Below, one piece after another: positions 58,088 to 64,000 of a stretch of DNA of 64,000 bases; within the stretch, counting starts at the first letter, position 1; each line of letters opens with the position of its first letter. Location of the stretch: the NCBI GenBank assembly GCA_010093685.1, contig MU006243.1, forward strand, positions 430,929 through 494,928, in the 5' to 3' direction. The translations under genes were made by a program, and so were the position numbers. This stretch comes from Ophiobolus disseminans (lineage: Eukaryota; Ascomycota; Dothideomycetes; Pleosporales; Phaeosphaeriaceae). The notes under the pieces are model-generated. The model saw nothing but the letters and a program-made list of their open reading frames with translations, searched no databases and was not told the origin of the DNA.

Positions 58088-59935
58088 ATGGGCGAAACGA
58101 AAAACAACAGTCATTCCTCGGACCTCGAGCGCTGTACGTCCTGCGATGCATTCCACCTCACATCCATCTCGAGACTAATCCACACCCACCGGACAGATCC
58201 CACAACGCGAGCAGGCACGACCCAGGACCTATCCCACCAGCTCGTCGGCCTCCATGTGCAATCCGAAACGGCGCGGGCCATGTCGGGCCTGGAGACCATA
58301 TCCGCGGGATGGGTCATGTGCAACAGCTGGGCGGGCATAGCGGCCACGTTTGCGCTTTCCATTGCCCAGGGCGGCCCAGTGATACTCATCTACGGGCCCA
58401 TCATCATGTTTGTGCTCGTCGGCTCGTGTGCGCTGTCGTTGGCGGAGCTCGCCAGCGTGTATCCCACGGCCGGCGGACAGTACCACTGGACGAGCATTTT
58501 GGCGCCGAAAGCGTGGAGCAGGGGACTGGTATTCAACTCCTGCTATACTGCATTGTCGGATGCGCTTGCTGATTCTAGGACAGAGCTATTGTTGCGGGGC
58601 TACGAACGTGTTTGCTTGGATCGCTATTTGTGCCGGAGTCGCCATTATTGTTCCGCAGCTGACTGTCGGGTTGGTCATCAGTACTAATGCGAGCTATGTT
58701 CCCGAGACGTGGCATGTGTTTCTGATGTACCAGGCGGCAAATCTGGTTGTGCTGGTCTACAACATATATCTCCTCAAGCGCACAATGTGGATCCACGACG
58801 TTGGGCGTGAGTCATCTGACGTCCATATTTTCGGGCAGTGCGCGAGCTGACGAATTTTGATGCATAGTCGTCATGTCGATAACGAGCCTGCTCGCTATCC
58901 TCATCACCAGTCTCGCACGGTCGAGCCACGACTTCCAGCCTGCGCAGGCCGTGTGGGCAAACTTCCTCAATGAAAGCGGCTGGGTCGATTCCATCGCCTT
59001 CTTGACCGGCCTCGTGAACCCAAATTACATGTACGCTGGTATCGACGGCGCGATACATCTCGCCGAGGAATGCAAGAATGCCGCAATAATTGTGCCCCGA
59101 GCACTGATGAGCACCATCATCATCGGCTTCGTCACATCGTTCGCCTTCGCCATTGTGTCAGTGTACTGTACCGGCGATTTTGAAGCCGTCGTCTCGACTC
59201 CAACTGGTATGTTCTTCCCAGTCCGTGAGCATAGAAGATCTGCTAACGTGTTCATGTGCACAGGCGTTCCCGTCTACGAGATCTGGCGACAGGGAACACG
59301 CTCAGACACCGCTGCTACCGTCTTCCTGGTCTTCCTCCTGGTAATGGCCTTTTTCGCACTCAATGGAACACACCAAACAGCGTCTCGGCTGACATGGTCG
59401 TTCGCTCGCGACAACGCAATGCTCGGCAGCCGCTGGCTCAGCCAGATCAATCCGGCGCAAGACGTACCCATTGCTGCGCTCATCTTCAACTTTGCCATCA
59501 TGTTCGTGATTGGATGCATATACCTCGGCTCGTCATCTGCGTTCAATGCGTTCATTGGGACGGGCCTGGTATTGCAGCATATCACCTACGCAATTCCAGT
59601 TATTATGTTGATGTATCGAAAGCGATCGTGCCAATGGTTGCCACAAAGCCGCTCTTTCAGCCTGCCGTCTATCTTGGGATGGACTGTGAACGCCATCACC
59701 GTACTCTTTGCAATATTCGTCCTAATCTTCTACTGCTTTCCGAGCGCGCGGCCAGTCACGGGCAGCAGCATGAGTAAGTTTTTGATCCTCTGTCCACCTT
59801 GAAGAGCAGATACTAAGGAAAGCGCAAGACTATGCAAGTGCCGTTATTGGAGTCATGGCGATGTTCGCGGCTCTTAACTGGTTCTGTCATGCTCGGAAGC
59901 ATTACCACGGACCAAGGCTCCATGTTGCTGAGTAA
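58088..59935 (+). CDS. APC-superfamily amine/amino-acid/choline permease
   Basis: Six exons: 58088-58133, 58197-58528, 58584-58806, 58868-59206, 59264-59773 and 59829-59935; 518 aa. Twelve-helix amino acid/choline transporter (fungal GABA permease/Hnm1-like group): SAGWVMCNSWAGIAATFALS, then LAELASVYPTAGGQYHWTS, SYCCGATNVFAWIAICAG, YMYAGIDGAIHLAEECKNAA, TGVPVYEIWRQGTRSDTAAT and SWSFARD-type ARDNAM. The 58529 intron removes an insertion inside SRGL|SYCCG, and the last intron joins MN to YASAVIGVM. Start at MGETKNN, the first in-frame ATG. Intron 1 keeps frame either way and is the least certain. Substrate class only; it diverges from the amine oxidase. Confidence 0.88.
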
Positions 59936-60713
59936 GAGATGGGGGTTTGCGTTTAGAGGCCGGTGGGAGAGCAATCAAAGTCTGTAGCTGAAGAGATAGC
60001 AATTTAAGTAAACTTTTGTAGTGTGTAATTTGTGATGGTGCAAGATAAAGACCCGAGGGTTGGAAGTCGCGTAGGATAGTGGGGACGTAACGTGACTTGG
60101 CCTTCGGCTGCACAAAAGAGATTTGCCACCAGCATAGCCACGCTCAACCAATGGAATGGGAAAATTGATCTGTGCAAACGAACCACCAGCACTTAAAATA
60201 GCCTTCTCAGGTCACAGGTCACAGAATGTCAATATCGCTGACGTGTACGCTATCGAAATCTCCGGGGCCGGTGGTGCGCTCAGTGACCGTCTTGCTCAAT
60301 GGCGGCGAGTGGAAAGGATGAAGTGGAAGGAGATTAGAAAACTCCTTGAAGCTGCGTCCGCGGAGGGAGACGAATTGAATACCGGTATTCTAGCCAACAT
60401 CTGGGGTCCATGCAACTCGCCTCGAAGACTGGAAGTCGCTTGGCGTGCGTCCCTTGACAGGCCCGTTGGGTCCAATCGCGATGCGGTGGGTCACGATGAC
60501 GTTAGCGGTCAACAACCTGCCACTTACGGGTCTCGCGACGGGCGGGAGGGCAGCGACCCGACAGGAAGCGTTGGGATGCGTTGTTGATTAATTGTCGTTA
60601 TCACCCTCACAACTATAGTCTCCCAGCCGGTTTGCTGCACAGACGTCATCCTCGCGACAACACCTTTCCCTCCTCCACACGTGCGCAATTGACCACTGCA
60701 CACGCACACGACC
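59936..60713. other. Intergenic region
   Basis: About 780 bp. A 143-codon ORF at 60156-60587 has no recognisable domain and was not called. Confidence 0.5.
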
Positions 60714-62916
60714 ATGGAGCACACACGACAACAGGCTGCCGAGGGCCGGCGGCGCTCGATATTCACCAAGGTGGGACTGGTCCTCACCATGATGCTGCCC
60801 ATTGTCTCGATGAACCCCGTCGCGCGCTTCGGTGTCTGGGGTGCGACCATAGTGACGGGCACGATTGGGGCGCGCGAGGACTCGTCGACGGATGCGTGCA
60901 AGCGGTGGGCCGGACAGAGCACCGTCGTCAACGGCACGCTGTACATGTACGGCTTCCAGAAGAACACGTCGCCCAAGGACGACCAGAACACGTGGAACAA
61001 CGACTTCCTCACCCTCGACCTCACCAAGTCGTGGCAGATCGCCTCGCCCGCCCTCGCAGGCCTGCCCCGCCCCTCGGGCGTCCCCGAAGTCTCCCTCGGC
61101 GCCCTCTGGGGCTCGCCCTCGGCGCTCTGGCTTTACGGCGGCATGGTGTCGGACAAGCCGTCCAAGTCGCCGCCGCCAAACTCGGTCTGGGAGTACAACA
61201 TCGGCAGCAAGCAGTGGACTGAGCACAAGGATCCCAAGACGTCGGCAGGCGACAGTGCGCAGGGCAGCGGTCAGACGGTCCAGCGAGCCTCCGAGGGCGC
61301 GCCCTTCAGCGTGGCCTCACTGGGGCGCGCATGGTACTTTGGCGGCCACCTCGACTCGTACACGACGCAGGGCTGGAGCAACCAGGTCGACCGGCTCTAC
61401 CTGAAGAGCCTGCTCGAGTTCACCTTTCCGGGTGCCACCAACAATGCCGTCGAGAGCCTGAAGGGAGACAAGAGGGCCGGCCAGGACGGTGTCTTCCGCA
61501 ACATCACCGGCGCTGGTACGCAAAGCTCAGGCTCGTTCCCTGAGCGAGCCGACGGCGTGCTCACCTACATCCCCGGCTATGGCGACGAAGGCGTCTTGAT
61601 CGGGCTGACTGGCGGCGACAACGACACTTTTGTGAGTTTGCACGTCTGGGACGACATGGCCGTATTGCTAACCAAGTGCAGACGCAAATGAACGTCATCG
61701 ACGTCTACGATATCGTCAAATCGGCCTGGTACAAGCAGAGCACATCTGGAAAGTTCCCTCCATACCGCGTGAACCCGTGTGCAACAGTGGCAGCCGCTGC
61801 AGAGTAAGTCCACACCTCGCCTGACCGCAGCTGTTTACGTTGCTAACACGCTACAGCGGCTCTTCCTACAACGTCTACATGTACGGCGGCCAAAACCTCC
61901 AACCAGCAACGCAGCAAACGCAGAAAGACGACATGTGGATTCTTTCCGTTCCTTCCTTCACATGGCTCCAGGTCGAGCAAAAAGGCCAAACCCCCTATGC
62001 ACGGGCCGGCCACTCTTGTCACATCTGGGACGGCCAGATGGTTGTCGTGGGCGGCTACATTGACCCCAACCTGTCTTGCGAAAACCCCGGAGTCTACGTG
62101 TTCAACATGACCAGTCTCGAGTGGAAGGACCAGTTCACTGCGCTAACAGGCGACAAGGCCAAGCAAGCCTACGATGGCCAGAAGGGCAGCATCGGCAATC
62201 CCCTCGCGCAGCAAGCCAACCAACGCGGTTTCGGACCCGCCGCCGGCCTGCAAGGCTCGTATGGCTACGCGGTTCCACAACCCATCCAGCAAGTCATCGG
62301 AGGCGCAGCTACCGGCGGCGCGACCCTCACCGCACCCAGTCAGACACCTACCGCCGGACCCTTCGCAACAGGCAAGCCGCAAACGTACACCGTAACCGGT
62401 CCCAACGGCGCCATCATCACCGAAATCTCCGGCGGCAACGGCTCCTACAACGGCGGCAGTTCAGGCCCCAACATCGCCGCCATCATCGCCGGAGTGATTG
62501 CAGGTGTCTTCTTCGTCATTGCATGCTACTTCGCGTTCTGCGCCTGGATCTACCGCAAACAAGTGCAGATGTGGAAGAACCACGCCGCTATGGTGCAGAC
62601 GCGCGCTAACAACGAGAAGATGGGCACCATCACCTCGAGCTCTGGCGGCGGCAAAATCTCCTCGGAGAGACCGCCCGCCACGCTCGGATCCAGCCACGGC
62701 GCGCAAGCGGGCAGCTTCGACATTGCGCGCAACCCGAGCAACGAGCACGGCTCCATGGCGTATGGCGGCGCTGCTGCGGCGGGCGATTGGGGCCGCAGAA
62801 GCAGCGAGGGCAGCGTTCACGACGACTTGCTGAGTGGGCAGGAGCCGAGCTTCTGGGGTACCAGAGGCGTGTTGCTGAATCCGCGAAGAAGCTTAAGAGT
62901 AATCAATCGCGATTGA
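60714..62916 (+). CDS. Kelch-repeat single-pass membrane protein
   Basis: Three exons: 60714-61631, 61682-61803 and 61857-62916; 699 aa. An N-terminal hydrophobic segment (about 19-35) acts as signal or anchor. Kelch-type blades follow: VVNGTLYMYGFQKNTS, SALWLYGGMVSDKPS, RAWYFGGHLDSYT, SYNVYMYGGQNLQ, GHSCHIWDGQMVVVGGYIDP. Next come a Gly/Thr-rich stalk, a TM helix at about 552-576 (AAIIAGVIAGVFFVIACYFA) and a cytosolic Ser/Gly-rich tail ending in PRRSLRVINRD. This layout matches fungal cell-wall/plasma-membrane kelch proteins. Introns of 50 and 53 nt keep phase. The AT-rich repeat tract begins just after the stop. Confidence 0.85.
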
Positions 62917-63072
62917 GAAGTAATAGTTATAATATATCTCTACATATATTTAGGTCTTAGTTGCAGAGCAACAAGCCAACGAGGAAGCCTAGATTACTCG
63001 GGCCCAATGGCTGCGAAGCACGGGCCCATCATCTCAACGATAATGACCAGCTCAACGATATTTTGGAGGCTT

Positions 63073-63347
63073 TGTCGCAAATTGTATAGCAAAGACGCCT
63101 GATTATAACAGGATTAATTAGTAATAACGATAGTAAAATTATGAGGCAGTGAAGTAGACTACTGTGAGGCGTTTGTAGGTAGGAGTCAAAGGATGAGTAT
63201 ACTGAGTAGTATTAAAGTAAGACGAATCCTTAAGGGACTGAAATGAGGCTCGACCTGGGGTATATATACGGGGCCACACGTAACCCGAGGCTGGCCCGAT
63301 AGGTCTCCGGAGGCTCCGCCTGATCGGTATCCCAAAGGGGCGTGACA
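63073..63347 (-). repeat. LTR-like terminal sequence of a retroelement (minus orientation)
   Basis: About 275 bp bounded by TGTCGC and GTGACA, near-perfect short inverted ends of the TG...CA type. On the minus strand it starts TGTCACG, has a TATATATA-type core (63258-63265) and AT-rich sequence towards its 3' end. A polypurine tract lies just before it. Boundaries are by eye. Confidence 0.5.
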
Positions 63348-63351
63348 ATAG

Positions 63352-63364
63352 CCCCCCCCCTTCC
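63352..63364 (-). other. Polypurine tract
   Basis: On the minus strand a GGAA + nine-G run lies a few bases before the TGTCACG LTR start, where the plus-strand primer of an LTR retroelement would be. Confidence 0.5.
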
Positions 63365-63365
63365 T

Positions 63366-63720
63366 TGCGCTTCGTCCCAAAGCGCATAGTAGTCCTTATG
63401 CGTATAGCAAGTTTGCTATACTATAGCAAAGAGCAAGACGCACAGCTTGCAAAGCCGCATGTGAATCGTGAGCGTTGCAGCCGACACGTTGGCTATAGCA
63501 AGTGCTACTTCTTCAAAACGCCTTAGTAATGCTCCGCATAGCTGCAAGAGTTAATTGGATTCGCGTAGTAGGCCTAGTAGCGCCCTAAGGCCTATCTGTT
63601 CGCGGCGCGCAACTGTTAAACAATAGGTTTAAGGTGTTTGGTGTAGCACGTTAGTGACCAAACGTCTAGTCTCTAGCGTTGCTAAGATGTTAATTTGCCT
63701 CGCAAATAAGAGAGCTCGCC
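63366..63720 (-). mobile_element. Degenerate 3' internal remnant of an LTR retroelement
   Basis: On the minus strand, upstream of the polypurine tract, a short frame ending MRFGTKRKEGG resembles the end of fungal Gypsy-type polyproteins, but it is interrupted by stops and TATAGCAA repeats. The element class is uncertain. Confidence 0.35.
63403..63420. repeat. Inverted repeat TATAGCAA-gt-TTGCTATA
   Basis: Perfect 8+2+8 inverted repeat. TATAGCAA recurs at about 63422 and 63502, so it may be a small motif family within the repeat tract. Confidence 0.5.
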
Positions 63721-64000
63721 TCTCGCTGTGTTATTAATAGTAAGATTAACTTATATAAGGCTTAGATGTATTTGTCAAGAGGAGGCGTGGATTGTAGCCT
63801 GTATGTAGAAACAGGCTATTCCTCTTCTAGTAGGAGGCTACTATCACGTGCTGATAACGTAATAGCCGCAACGGAAGTAGGGTAAAGAGTAGAGAAGATA
63901 CTAGTAATATAAAATATATATACTAGTTACAAGATTAATAGTTAGACATCGAGCTATAGAGAGAGAGAAGAGAGTCTATATACATTGTAGAGTAGCTCTA
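63721..64000. repeat. AT-rich LTR-like tract at window end
   Basis: AT-rich, with a TGTCAAGAGGAGGCGTGG start near 63773, an inverted pair TAGCCTGT/ACAGGCTA (63795-63802 and 63811-63818) and a TATA-rich core (aaaatatatatac near 63910). Suggests the edge of a second, perhaps nested, LTR element; cut by the window end. Confidence 0.3.

Noticed and set aside
58134..58196. Reading through permease intron 1
   Set aside because: The frame stays open, but GTACGT...CTAAT...CAG is a complete intron and the removed segment does not fit the family N-terminus; kept as an intron with some doubt.
60156..60587. 143-codon ORF upstream of the kelch gene
   Set aside because: No domain or conserved pattern; lies in the promoter region and overlaps other random frames.

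Overview
The window looks like nuclear DNA of a filamentous ascomycete (Pezizomycotina, probably Dothideomycetes). Genes are single and monocistronic, lie on both strands, and are split by many short GT...AG introns (about 45-72 nt). Most proteins have clear fungal counterparts: Sec18, Rmt2, Hom3, a group X hybrid histidine kinase, Rsm18 and a CIA84-like protein. Exon structures were worked out by hand from reading frame, splice consensus and expected family sequence; none is backed by transcripts.

Left part (1-11 kb): the 3' end of sec18, a small Y/P-rich protein gene, then two minus-strand neighbours: an atypical Rho-like GTPase with degenerate nucleotide motifs and no CAAX box, and a Helo-like/STAND N-terminal protein whose reading frame shows signs of damage. 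Next come rmt2 and a degenerate dienelactone-hydrolase/SnoaL protein.

Sulfur/aspartate stretch (11-22 kb): a mitochondrial 1-Cys peroxiredoxin broken by one in-frame TAA, aspartokinase (hom3), a PTR2-type peptide transporter, O-acetylhomoserine sulfhydrylase (met17) and a divergently placed SAM-methyltransferase-like gene. A sequence matching the CYS3/MetR consensus lies in the met17/methyltransferase intergenic region. Aspartokinase opens, and the sulfhydrylase closes, the aspartate-to-homocysteine route.

Middle (22-42 kb): a two-TM protein of unknown function, the carnitine/acylcarnitine carrier, a small acidic protein, a large FUSC/BRE4-like membrane protein, a membrane-anchored MOSC protein, a divergent pair of mitochondrial genes (Rsm18 and a CIA84-like protein), a secreted cysteine-rich protein built of about five related domains, and an ankyrin-DIL protein.

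Right (42-64 kb): a 2,359-aa hybrid histidine kinase with a pseudokinase-like N-terminus, a GC-rich coiled-coil gene, a Reb1/TTF1-like Myb protein, a flavin amine oxidase divergent from an APC-family permease (a plausible amine uptake and catabolism pair), a kelch-repeat membrane protein, and finally an AT-rich tract with what looks like an LTR retroelement end. No tRNA, rRNA or CRISPR array was recognised.
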